Notes under the pieces: model-generated | Told to the model about the DNA's origin: nothing | Seen by the model: the letters and a program-made list of their open reading frames with translations, nothing else | Databases searched by the model: none | Shown: positions 34,290 through 42,913 of the stretch, piece by piece | Position numbering within the stretch: the first letter of the stretch is position 1 | Layout: every line of letters starts with the position of its first letter | Program-made: the position numbers and the translations under genes | DNA from: Oligoflexales bacterium | GTDB taxonomy: Bacteria > Bdellovibrionota_B > Oligoflexia > Oligoflexales > JAGOVF01 | Length of the DNA stretch: 50,640 nucleotides | Direction of reading: 5' to 3' | Assembly (NCBI GenBank): GCA_018060885.1 | Contig: JAGOVF010000005.1 | Coordinates: forward strand, 1 to 50,640

Positions 34290-36440
34290 GTGAATAAACA
34301 TTGGTCTTTAACAACTCAAGATGATGTCGCGATTTTAACATTGCGCCGCGAAGATAGTGAAATGAACGTATTTTCAGAAGATGTGCTGCGCGAGATGCAC
34401 AGCAATATCGAAGAAATTGTCAAAGAAAGCCAAGTTAAAGGCTTAGTTTTTATCAGCGGCAAAAAAGACCACTTTATTGTTGGCGCTGATATCAAAGAGA
34501 TAGAAAAACTCGGCTCGGAAACAACTGCAAGAGAAGGCTCAGAGAAAATGCAAGAGTTATTCTCTTACATTGAGAATTTAAAAATACCCACAGTTGCGGC
34601 GATTCATGGTGGATGCTTGGGCGGTGGGTTAGAATTTTCTTTGGCGTGCACTTGGAGAGTGATTACTGATCACGATAAAACTCAGCTAAGTCTGCCTGAA
34701 ATAAAGCTCGGACTAATTCCTGGCGCTGGTGGCACTCAGCGTTTACCTCGCCTCATTGGCCTGCAAACAGCTTTGGATATGATTTTAACAGCAAAGACAA
34801 TTAGAGCTCGCAAAGCTCTAAAAATTGGCTTAGCAGATGCTGTTGTCCCTCAATCCCAGCTGCTTAACCAAGCATTAATTTTTGCAAAAAAACCAAAGTC
34901 CGCGCGCGCAAAGATTAAAACTGGCGTTGCAGAACAATTGCCGAAATTTCTTTTAGAAGGAAATATGCTCGGCCGCAAAATTATGGAGAAAAAAGCTCGA
35001 GAAATGGTCGACAAAAACACCAAGGGCTTCTATCCGGCAGCATATAAGGCTCTTAAGGCTGTCTTTGAAGGCTACGATAAATCTCTGGCAGCCGGCTTAA
35101 AACTCGAAGCGAGATTATTTGCCGAACTCTATATGACAAAAGAATCGCAGAGTTTAATTCATCTTTTTCATTCTATGACAGAAGGAAAAAAGCATAATTA
35201 TAAAGAAGCTGGTCAAGCCGTCTTTGGCGAAAAGATAGTGCCTGATGCTTTGGGCGTAATAGGTGCTGGATTTATGGGTACTGGAATTGCGACTGTATGT
35301 GCGGACAAGGGAATTAGAGTGTTAATGTCAGACCCAAATAAGTCAAGTTTGATAAAATCTTTAAAACATAGTTATGATTATTTTAAGAAAAAGCAGAAAA
35401 AGAAAATTATTAAGTCCTTTGAACTCGAACAAAAAATGGTGCACATTTCTTCAGGTCTCACAACCCAAGGCTTCGGCCAATTAGATCTCGTTATTGAAGC
35501 AGTATTTGAAGACATCAATTTAAAACAAAAGATACTTGCTGACCTTGAGAAATCAGCGGGCAAAAATTGGATTTTTGCGACCAATACTTCTGCGCTACCT
35601 GTTGCGCAAATCGCCGCGAAATCGAGCCACCCTGATAGAGTTCTCGGGATGCACTTTTTTTCTCCGGTTGAGAAAATGCCGTTATTAGAGATCGTTATTA
35701 CAGATAAAACAGCAGATTGGGCAACAGCGCGCGCAGTCGCCGTCGGCCAAAAAATGGGTAAACAAATTATTATCGTTAAAGACAGCCCCGGTTTCTACAC
35801 AACGCGTGCTTTATCATTTTACATTGCGGAGGCGGCTCAGATGCTCTCTGAGGGTGTCGCAATGGAAAAAATAGATAGAGCTTTGCAAGAGGCGGGATTT
35901 GCAGTGGGCCCGATCACTCTTTGCGACGAAGTTGGGATTGATGTTGGCGCCCATGTTTTAGATACAATGATCGCAGCTTTTCCAAGCCGCATGACTAAAC
36001 CAGAGGGCCTTACAAAAATAATCGCATCTGGCCGCCAAGGCCGCAAAAATGGCAAAGGGTTTTACCTATACCAAGAAGGCAAAAAAGGTGATCCAGACGA
36101 AGAAGTTTATAAAATTGTCGGCGTCACACCTAGCAGCTCAATTTCAACCAATGAAATTGTCGACCGATGCATGTTATCATTTGTAAATGAATCAGTGCGC
36201 TGTTTAGAGGAAGGCATTTTGCGACATGGATATGATGGTGATATCGGCGCTGTCTTTGGTCTCGGCTTCCCACCTTTTTGGGGCGGACCTTTCCGATATG
36301 TTGATCATATTGGGGCTAAAGTCATCGTGGAGCAATTGAATGGGCTTAAAGACAAAGTTGGCTCTCGATTCACACCTTGCGACCTCTTGCTTAAACATGC
36401 AAAAGAGAACAAGCCATTTTTTCCAGATGAGGCACGATAA
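34290..36440 (+). CDS. fadJ: Multifunctional fatty-acid oxidation complex alpha subunit
   Basis: 716 residues. The enoyl-CoA hydratase domain (about 1-190) has IVGADIKEI, HGGCLGGGLEF and LPEIKLGLIPGAGGTQRLPRLIG, with both catalytic Glu positions present. The 3-hydroxyacyl-CoA dehydrogenase domain (about 315-500) has the NAD fold GVIGAGFMGTGIATV and the catalytic His in GMHFFSPVEKMPLLEIV, followed by C-terminal HAD repeats. The start is GTG at 34290 with AAAGGAG six bases upstream. It works with FadI on acyl-CoA degradation. FadJ rather than FadB is inferred from the FadI-type partner. Confidence 0.95.
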   Translation: MNKHWSLTTQDDVAILTLRREDSEMNVFSEDVLREMHSNIEEIVKESQVKGLVFISGKKDHFIVGADIKEIEKLGSETTAREGSEKMQELFSYIENLKIPTVAAIHGGCLGGGLEFSLACTWRVITDHDKTQLSLPEIKLGLIPGAGGTQRLPRLIGLQTALDMILTAKTIRARKALKIGLADAVVPQSQLLNQALIFAKKPKSARAKIKTGVAEQLPKFLLEGNMLGRKIMEKKAREMVDKNTKGFYPAAYKALKAVFEGYDKSLAAGLKLEARLFAELYMTKESQSLIHLFHSMTEGKKHNYKEAGQAVFGEKIVPDALGVIGAGFMGTGIATVCADKGIRVLMSDPNKSSLIKSLKHSYDYFKKKQKKKIIKSFELEQKMVHISSGLTTQGFGQLDLVIEAVFEDINLKQKILADLEKSAGKNWIFATNTSALPVAQIAAKSSHPDRVLGMHFFSPVEKMPLLEIVITDKTADWATARAVAVGQKMGKQIIIVKDSPGFYTTRALSFYIAEAAQMLSEGVAMEKIDRALQEAGFAVGPITLCDEVGIDVGAHVLDTMIAAFPSRMTKPEGLTKIIASGRQGRKNGKGFYLYQEGKKGDPDEEVYKIVGVTPSSSISTNEIVDRCMLSFVNESVRCLEEGILRHGYDGDIGAVFGLGFPPFWGGPFRYVDHIGAKVIVEQLNGLKDKVGSRFTPCDLLLKHAKENKPFFPDEAR

Positions 36441-39195
36441 AAAGAACTCACACAATATATCCAACAAATACCGGCTTTTTTTCGCATTAGCCGGTATTTT
36501 TTTCCTTAGTCTTGCAAGCTCTGTATGCTTTGGCTTAGAAGGTGTTGAGCTTGATTTTGAAGTTATAAAAATCTCAGAATCCAGCTCAGGTGATCCTAAC
36601 CAAATATCCGGAAATTTGACGATAAGGAATTGGAACTCTAGCCGCGGTTTTTGCCTCTATTTACCCTACAACGACCCTAACTATGGCAAGAAGCGTTTAT
36701 TTGCCCAAAGATTTTCGATAAATCGAAATGAAAGTTCCTATTATCGCGGTGGCGAGATGAACATTGAATCACTAGGCCCAAATTCTTTTAAAGCAAAAAA
36801 ATTAACTGACTTTCTTCTCTATATTGAAACTGAGCCACTTCAGCGCTTAATTAATGAGCTCCATATTGGATTTAAAGGTGTAACGCCTCGCCTTGAAGGG
36901 AGCCATAAAAACACTTGGTTTTTCGATCAATTCTATCCAGTACCTTTAAAAGAGTGTCCACAAAATATAACGATGACAGACTACTATACGCACTTTCCAG
37001 ACAACTATATTAAAGCAGAGATCAGTATTCCGAAGGGTTGGAATTTCGCAGGCCCAGAGTCCAAACTAAATGACCCGCAAGGCATTAGCATCGAATACCG
37101 AGCAAACCACCTTGCTTTTATCGTTACAAAAGAACACAAGCACAAGATTGTTGAAATTTCGGGTAGAAAAGTTCGGCTCTATTATTTTAGCGAAAATTTT
37201 CTTGAATTGATCCCAAGCATTGGGCTTGCTTTGCAGTCTCATCAAAAGTGGTTTGGCCCCTACCCCTTTCCATCGCTAACAATAATCGAAACCAGTGAGG
37301 TTGAGAGAGTTGATGTGCAGGGTATGGTCTATTTAAATACGCCAAGACAAGATATATTTAAGACTCTACAAAGTAGCTGGATGAATTGGCGCCAATGGAT
37401 GATTGTTTCTCTGCTAGCAAGTCAATGGGCGGGAGCCTCTTTGCAGATTGATAATCCAGATGACTGGTGGTTTTTAGCTGGATTTATTGAATTTGCGACT
37501 TTAGAAGCATTAAAATCAGATTCCTCAAAAAATACGCTTTTTGATTTACTAAATCCGGATAAAGGTGGAGATCGCGATTATACCTTGAACTATGAGCAAT
37601 TTCAGCAAGCGCTCGCGGCACTGCTCTATGACCAAAATAAAACTAAACCACTAACAAATAGTTTTTATGGCTCGTTTGCAAAATATGATGATCAACACAA
37701 ACTAAACTACATTCGGCATGCGATACTTCTAAAACAATTAAAACAGATAGCTGGAGAAACACCATTTGTAAATTTTATGCATCTATTTTTTCAAGAATTT
37801 AAATTTGCAAGTGTGCGGCCAGCAGATTTTGTTCATTTATTTTCTCGATTACCCTCACCGTTTTTGCCACAAAAGCGTGAACAGCTGAGCGCAGCCATTC
37901 GACAATGGTGGCAAAAAAGCGAGTGGCCTGATGTCGCTTTAAATAAATTTTCCAGTGATAAAACAAACGATCAAAAGTGGCGCACGACAATTGAATTAGA
38001 ACAAATAAGCGACCTTCGCGTACCCTATGAGCTTAGATTAACAGATGCAAATGGCGAAAAAAATTCTATCATAATGGGAGATTATGGTCGCAATCAAAAA
38101 ATTACTAAATATGAGACTGAATCTGATGCAGAAATTGTTTTAGCTGAGTTGGATCCCAATTACCAATTTTATGATAAGAATCGTTTTAATAATAAAAACA
38201 CACTTCCGGGGATTAAATTCTTCCCAGGTAATTTGTCCACACTTTCAGATTCTGATTATTCATTGATTTGGCTGCCATTTGTATTTAGAAGGCCAGGCGA
38301 GCCATTTTCGTTATCTGTTGAAGGAGCTTTGTTTAGATTTATAGATAACATAATTAAAGCGAAAGTAGACTACGCGCCGGACCAAAGTTTATTGGGCTAT
38401 GACTTACAGCATACAAGAAAAAACGAAGAACTGCTTTTGAACACAAGTTTTCAAATTACACGTAGCTATGATCAACTGCAAACATATCGCATCTTGCTTC
38501 AGCGCCAACCGCTTAGTGCTACTTGGAGCCATACGAGTATTTCCGCAGCGGCAGCTAGGATTGAAATTCTTGGTAGAAAAAATTATGGACATCAGCTTTT
38601 TGAGCTTGGTTCAAGCTCACAAGTTTCACTGCGCAATAATTTTTGTAAAGTTATGTTTGCTCCGAAATTAAGCGCTGCGCCCAAAACTGCCGCTATTAGC
38701 TATGAAAAATTTGAAGTGAACTCTAATGCACTATGCCAACTTTATCCCGGCTATGATTTTTCTCTTTCGAATTATCTCGGTAAAATAAATACTACAAACG
38801 ATGAACTGCCCGCAGAACTACAGATAAATGCAGAGAGATTAGATGGCCCAAAAATAAGACTCGATGCTGGCGAAGACCAGATTTCTAAACATCTTGTTTC
38901 CTACAATTTCGATTTACTTCTACCGCTCCGCTTGGGGCTGCCTGAGAATACCTTTGTATTGACTCGAAGACTTCGCAGTAAGCTGTTCTATGATATTGGC
39001 CATTCCTTTAGACCAGAAGAAAAAAAATTCCGAGCCTATGGTCTGGGTATTGTTTTGCCCTTTGGCGGCCAGCTTAGTGGTATGAGCGCATTGTCTATAA
39101 GTCGCTTATCCCTCGTATCTGTCCTATATCGGGAATACGGCGACATTAAGTCGCACAAACCGAGTTTTTTATTTGATTTTTCTGGGAACTTATAG
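36427..39195 (+). CDS. Exported M1-aminopeptidase-like protein lacking the zinc site, with a beta-rich C-terminus
   Basis: 922 residues. The signal peptide is RLFFALAGIFFLSLASSVCFG. Residues about 200-450 follow the M1 peptidase order: an N-terminal beta region, VDVQGMVYLN in place of GGMEN, then SLLASQW (328-334) where HELAHQW is expected, and FLAGF with Ala351 where NEGF is expected. The spacing of HExxH-x18-E is kept exactly (328, 329, 332 and 351), but the residues are Ser, Leu, Ser and Ala. Catalysis as an M1 enzyme is therefore lost. After about 600 the sequence alternates polar and hydrophobic residues like an outer-membrane barrel. The ATG overlaps fadJ by 14 bases and no Shine-Dalgarno is seen, which suggests translational coupling. 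Confidence 0.75.
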   Translation: MRHDKKNSHNISNKYRLFFALAGIFFLSLASSVCFGLEGVELDFEVIKISESSSGDPNQISGNLTIRNWNSSRGFCLYLPYNDPNYGKKRLFAQRFSINRNESSYYRGGEMNIESLGPNSFKAKKLTDFLLYIETEPLQRLINELHIGFKGVTPRLEGSHKNTWFFDQFYPVPLKECPQNITMTDYYTHFPDNYIKAEISIPKGWNFAGPESKLNDPQGISIEYRANHLAFIVTKEHKHKIVEISGRKVRLYYFSENFLELIPSIGLALQSHQKWFGPYPFPSLTIIETSEVERVDVQGMVYLNTPRQDIFKTLQSSWMNWRQWMIVSLLASQWAGASLQIDNPDDWWFLAGFIEFATLEALKSDSSKNTLFDLLNPDKGGDRDYTLNYEQFQQALAALLYDQNKTKPLTNSFYGSFAKYDDQHKLNYIRHAILLKQLKQIAGETPFVNFMHLFFQEFKFASVRPADFVHLFSRLPSPFLPQKREQLSAAIRQWWQKSEWPDVALNKFSSDKTNDQKWRTTIELEQISDLRVPYELRLTDANGEKNSIIMGDYGRNQKITKYETESDAEIVLAELDPNYQFYDKNRFNNKNTLPGIKFFPGNLSTLSDSDYSLIWLPFVFRRPGEPFSLSVEGALFRFIDNIIKAKVDYAPDQSLLGYDLQHTRKNEELLLNTSFQITRSYDQLQTYRILLQRQPLSATWSHTSISAAAARIEILGRKNYGHQLFELGSSSQVSLRNNFCKVMFAPKLSAAPKTAAISYEKFEVNSNALCQLYPGYDFSLSNYLGKINTTNDELPAELQINAERLDGPKIRLDAGEDQISKHLVSYNFDLLLPLRLGLPENTFVLTRRLRSKLFYDIGHSFRPEEKKFRAYGLGIVLPFGGQLSGMSALSISRLSLVSVLYREYGDIKSHKPSFLFDFSGNL

Positions 39196-39197
39196 CG

Positions 39198-39809
39198 CTA
39201 TTTTTGGCAAGATATCACAAATGCCGGCGGAATATTTAGCCCAACAAATTTTTTATTAACGTAGAGATAGTTACTTTGTAGATCATTTAAAAGATAGCGA
39301 ATTTTTGGTAAATACAAGGCATGAAGATAAGTAAAAAGTCTTAGTTCTCCGCCATCTTTGAGCAATGAATATATTTCTATGAGCGTGCGATCGATAGTTT
39401 CCAAGGTCATAAACGAAAAAGGCAAACCGGAAACAATTAGATCGACTTGATTTTTTAAATCTGGAACATGCCGAATTAAATTTTCAGCGTAATCATTTAT
39501 CAATTTAATATTTGGAAAATCTTTTTTAATGATCTGACAAAAATGTGGGTTACTTTCAACCGCATAATAATTGGTGTTTGCAACTAATTTAGAGGTTAAG
39601 CGGCGACTAAATGAGCCAGTTCCGGGCCCTAATTCAACGACGTTATGGAGACTATCAAAGTCAATGTTTCTCAACATCGCCTCGGATAAAGCGCCTGAAG
39701 ACGGAATGACAGAACCTACTTCCAAAGGATTGGTCATGAATTGTTTAAAAAACGAAACATTTTCGCGACCTTTTTTTCTAATTTTTTTAGATTTAATGTT
39801 CGTCTGCAT
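39198..39809 (-). CDS. SAM-dependent methyltransferase, PmtA-like
   Basis: 203 residues from Met at 39809. The N-terminal FFKQFMTNPLEVGSVIPSSGALSEAML is the hallmark of phospholipid N-methyltransferase (PmtA) relatives and some rRNA-dimethylase-like enzymes. Motif I is VELGPGTG (58-65), followed by YYAVESNP and LIVSGLPFSFM. The proposed substrate is phosphatidylethanolamine, by family only. The frame is open to 39893, inside the PAP2 gene; the start at 39809 leaves a four-base gap to that gene. The downstream partner context (PAP2) supports a lipid role. Confidence 0.8.
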   Translation of the reverse strand: MQTNIKSKKIRKKGRENVSFFKQFMTNPLEVGSVIPSSGALSEAMLRNIDFDSLHNVVELGPGTGSFSRRLTSKLVANTNYYAVESNPHFCQIIKKDFPNIKLINDYAENLIRHVPDLKNQVDLIVSGLPFSFMTLETIDRTLIEIYSLLKDGGELRLFTYLHALYLPKIRYLLNDLQSNYLYVNKKFVGLNIPPAFVISCQK

Positions 39810-39813
39810 ATTT

Positions 39814-40428
39814 TTACTGGAGCCTTTGATAAAACTTAAAAATTTGAAGGTGCGCATAGTGTTTGATCGCAAGCTTGAGCGCGAAGTTAGCAATGACAGC
39901 TACCACACTTCCAACTACGAAGCCAAATAAAACATCAAAAGGATAATGCACTCCAAGGTATACTCTGGATAAACCAACCAAAAAGGCCGCTCCTATAAAC
40001 AAGGTAGGTAGACCAAAAATGCGCTTTCTGCGCATATTTAGAGACACAAATACGGCAGCTGCAAAACCATTTGCAGCATGATTAGAAGGAAATCCATATT
40101 CTCCTCCGCAACGCTCTGACACTAGGCGAAGGTCTTCTAGGCTATGGCAAGGCCGTTTTCTTTCTGCGAGTGGTTTTAAGATGCGATATGCAAATAGATC
40201 ACTAAGACTCATAGCCAATAGAGCTAACACCAAGATTTTTAAAGGATAAAATCTTTTTTTTATAAAAAAGACAATAAACATGATTAAAAATAAAAAAATC
40301 CAAAAATAATTGGAGGAGATAAGTAGCATAAACTCATCAAGGACTTTAGGATATTTGAGAATTTCTGGCGTATTTATAATTTTAAACAGCTGTTCATCTA
40401 TACTATTAAGATCTGATATCAGAGCCAA
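39814..40428 (-). CDS. PAP2-family membrane phosphatase
   Basis: 204 residues. The three PAP2 motifs are complete: K85 x6 R92-P93 (KPLAERKRP), PSNH (114-117, the usual PSGH with Asn), and S154-R155 x5 H161 xxx D165 (SRVYLGVHYPFD). Five to six membrane helices surround them. The active site faces the periplasm and removes phosphate from lipid phosphates such as undecaprenyl pyrophosphate or phosphatidic acid. First gene of a two-gene operon with the PmtA-like methyltransferase. Confidence 0.92.
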   Translation of the reverse strand: MALISDLNSIDEQLFKIINTPEILKYPKVLDEFMLLISSNYFWIFLFLIMFIVFFIKKRFYPLKILVLALLAMSLSDLFAYRILKPLAERKRPCHSLEDLRLVSERCGGEYGFPSNHAANGFAAAVFVSLNMRRKRIFGLPTLFIGAAFLVGLSRVYLGVHYPFDVLFGFVVGSVVAVIANFALKLAIKHYAHLQIFKFYQRLQ

Positions 40429-40451
40429 CGCTAAACCCTTGTAAAAATAAA

Positions 40452-40469
40452 TTTGACCAGTCAGTCAAA
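40452..40469 (-). promoter_or_regulatory. Inverted repeat, likely TetR-type operator at the PAP2 promoter
   Basis: TTTGAC (40452-40457) and GTCAAA (40464-40469) flank six bases; on the minus strand it reads TTTGACTGACTGGTCAAA. It lies 23 bases before the PAP2 ATG and contains a TTGACT that could be the -35 box, with a weak TTTACA 17 bases further on. The ACTGGTCA style is common in TetR-family sites, but no TetR gene is in the window. Confidence 0.45.
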
Positions 40470-40604
40470 GATTGTTAGATTCACGGAAACAAATCTTACA
40501 AGATGCGTTATCTCAGAGAGATAGCGAAAAAGCGAAGCAAAAAAAACGGGGCACCACCAAAAAGACGGAAATGGGAGGGGAGCGGGGACTTCTGCGCCCA
40601 GTTT

Positions 40605-41039
40605 CTATTGAGCGCTAGGTCTGAAATCACTGATAGTATTTTTACTGCGTTCTTGCATGTCGATGTCGAGAGGCCTGAAACCTCGTCCAGGAGATGGTAT
40701 TTGGCGATCAAAAGCGATTTGAGGTTTTAGCACTCTGCCTACTACTCGACTTTTGCCGGCGCTAACGGGCGATAGGGGCGCCTTTTTGGTGGCGGCAAGG
40801 GCATTTAATTTTACTTTTTCTTTTTTAACCGGCAATTTAAGGTTTATGCCCACTTTGGGGTCTTTAAGAACAGAATTTTTCTTTAATTCTAGATCATTAG
40901 AAGGAAAAATTTTGCTAGGTTCATAGAGCTCACCACTAATGATGTAAGCTCTTTGCCCCAATGGAATTTCAGAATCAGCGAGAGCTGATAGAGATAGGAA
41001 GCTGCCAAAAATTAAATTCAAAAAAATCAAATTCTTCAT
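40605..41039 (-). CDS. Secreted hypothetical protein, basic and Pro/Lys-rich
   Basis: 144 residues, no family recognised. The signal peptide (MKNLIFLNLIFGSFLSLSALA, cleavage before DSE) is followed by a basic, low-complexity mature part with many Lys, Pro and Ser and little predicted structure. GGGTG precedes the ATG. It is divergent from the FHA/HD-GYP gene, so the two may share a control region at 41040-41204. Probably a periplasmic or surface protein. Confidence 0.65.
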   Translation of the reverse strand: MKNLIFLNLIFGSFLSLSALADSEIPLGQRAYIISGELYEPSKIFPSNDLELKKNSVLKDPKVGINLKLPVKKEKVKLNALAATKKAPLSPVSAGKSRVVGRVLKPQIAFDRQIPSPGRGFRPLDIDMQERSKNTISDFRPSAQ

Positions 41040-41204
41040 CGAGCACCCTTCTTTTTACTTATAAGCTCACCAATTTCGGGGGTGAGTGGGTACGCAAGAG
41101 TTCTCAGGTTTAATTTTCGTCATCAACCTATAAATCTTGAGTCTAAAATTACATTTTTATTAAAGCATTCCGATAAAACTCTGCCAAGAAAGGGGTTTGG
41201 CGAA

Positions 41205-42728
41205 ATGCCGCATTTAATTATAGAACGAGGCCGAGATGCTGGAAAACGGATCTCGCTGACAAGCTTTCCGATCATTTTTGGCCGTGAAAAGTCATCAACG
41301 ATCTTTTTAAAAGATGAGGATGTTTCAAGTCATCATGCTCAAATTAAACAACGCGGTCGTCTATTTATTTTACAAGATTTAGATTCAAAAAACGGCACCT
41401 ACCTAAACGGCGAAAGAGTCCTAAATGCAATTATTAAAAGTGGCGACAAAATTTTAATAGGTCAAAATGAATTCAGATTTGTGACACAGCTGACATCTAT
41501 TCAATTCACAAGTGAGCTTGAGAACTATGATCAACAAATAATCAAAGATCTTGGAATAAAGAGCCATAATGAAGACGACGAAGAAAATTATGACAATCTA
41601 GAAATTACTCGACTAGAAAATGTAAAGCATCTTCAAGACTACGAAAATGACGCGGTTTTTAATAAAAATCTCATGGAATTTGTCAGTTCCTTGCAGCTAG
41701 TTTTTCAACTCGAACAGGCGGCAATGATTCTATTTAAGAGCATTAAATCACTCGTGCCAGATCTATCGCGATCAGCGTTGTTTACCTGGAGAAGTAGTTC
41801 AAATGTGATTAAACCAAAATTAACACACCATTTTTCAGAGACAAATAAAAAATTTTTTATAGGCAAAAAAATTATAGAGGAAGTCATTAATAGAAAGCAG
41901 GGCGTGTGGATAAAAACAAAAGATATTAGGAATTCGAACGAGAAAATACCCACAAGAATCGTTTTGCCAATGTTTTATGATGAAGAGCCAATTTGTATCT
42001 TGCACTTTGAAATTGACAAACCCAAAGAAAATATTAATGCACAAATACTGCATAAAATTCAACAATTGATTGGTGGTGCAGCGGCAAGCTTTGAGGCGAT
42101 GATACTTAAAAGCGAATTAGATATCTGGGTTGTTGGCATGATGGAGACTTTAGTTGCAACTATAGAAGCAAAAGACACTTATACCCACGGTCACTCTGAA
42201 AGGGTTGCAAAATATTGCCTTGCCATAGCGGAGCAACTCAAGCTTGACCGTCAAACTAAAAAAATTCTGCTGGCCAGTGCTTTGTGCCACGATATTGGCA
42301 AAATTGGTGTTCACGATGCTATTTTGAAAAAGGCAACTATGCTCAGCGCAGAAGAATATGAAGAAATGAAATTACATCCAACAATAGGCGCTGAAATCGT
42401 AAGCCATTTGCCTAACTCTAGCCGCTTTATTTCTGGAGTAAAGTATCACCATGAGAAATGGGACGGAACAGGGTATCCAGAAGGTTTATGCGGCGACGAA
42501 ATCCCATTTTTTGCAAGAATAGTTGGCATCGCCGATGTTTTTGATGCAATGGTTTCAGGAAGAAGCTATTCGGGATTTCTTGACGAATCTGATGCCGTAG
42601 AAAAGCTTACAAATGAAAAAGAGCTTTTTGATCCTGATATTTACAAAGCTTTTTTAAAAGCCTATCAGTTTGGATCTCTTAACGTTAGGACTAATACCAA
42701 AAACAATAAGCTAAGATCAAAAAAGTAA
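41205..42728 (+). CDS. FHA-GAF-HD-GYP signalling protein, predicted c-di-GMP phosphodiesterase
   Basis: 507 residues from ATG 41205 (AAAGGGG upstream; the frame is open to a GTG at 41082, but family FHA proteins start here). FHA domain about 1-90 (FGREKSSTIFLKDEDVSSHHAQI, LQDLDSKNGTYLNG), which binds phospho-Thr. A GAF-like middle lies at about 120-290. The HD-GYP domain at about 300-465 has EAKDTYTHGHSERV, HDIGKIGV (His362, Asp363) and HHEKWDGTGYPEG (from 415), all intact. It should hydrolyse c-di-GMP under control of Ser/Thr phosphorylation and a small ligand; the PP2C phosphatase at 24671 is a candidate antagonist. Confidence 0.93.
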   Translation: MPHLIIERGRDAGKRISLTSFPIIFGREKSSTIFLKDEDVSSHHAQIKQRGRLFILQDLDSKNGTYLNGERVLNAIIKSGDKILIGQNEFRFVTQLTSIQFTSELENYDQQIIKDLGIKSHNEDDEENYDNLEITRLENVKHLQDYENDAVFNKNLMEFVSSLQLVFQLEQAAMILFKSIKSLVPDLSRSALFTWRSSSNVIKPKLTHHFSETNKKFFIGKKIIEEVINRKQGVWIKTKDIRNSNEKIPTRIVLPMFYDEEPICILHFEIDKPKENINAQILHKIQQLIGGAAASFEAMILKSELDIWVVGMMETLVATIEAKDTYTHGHSERVAKYCLAIAEQLKLDRQTKKILLASALCHDIGKIGVHDAILKKATMLSAEEYEEMKLHPTIGAEIVSHLPNSSRFISGVKYHHEKWDGTGYPEGLCGDEIPFFARIVGIADVFDAMVSGRSYSGFLDESDAVEKLTNEKELFDPDIYKAFLKAYQFGSLNVRTNTKNNKLRSKK

Positions 42729-42803
42729 TCATTTAAGATCCAAAATAAAAAACTCTCATTGATGAAGGTCGAATTTAATAAACTGAATTTTCTTAGATTG
42801 TTT

Positions 42804-42824
42804 TGGTTTTTATAAAAAAAACCA
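42804..42824 (+). terminator. AT-rich hairpin after the HD-GYP gene, weak terminator candidate
   Basis: TGGTTTTTATAAAAAAAACCA folds as TGGTTTTT pairing with AAAAACCA. It lies 76 bases after the HD-GYP stop codon and is followed by GATTATTTTTAAAA. The stem has few GC pairs, so the call is tentative. Confidence 0.25.
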
Positions 42825-42913
42825 GATTATTTTTAAAACTGTTTACCCTAATAAGTTTCATTTAAATAATATTACAGTAAAATTATGCTACACCAATTTT
42901 TTAAGGAGGTTTT

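Noticed and set aside
40503..40730. Plus-strand frame of 75 codons antisense to the small secreted protein gene
   Set aside because: Mostly Lys/Arg-rich noise with no ribosome site; it overlaps a minus-strand gene with a clear signal peptide.
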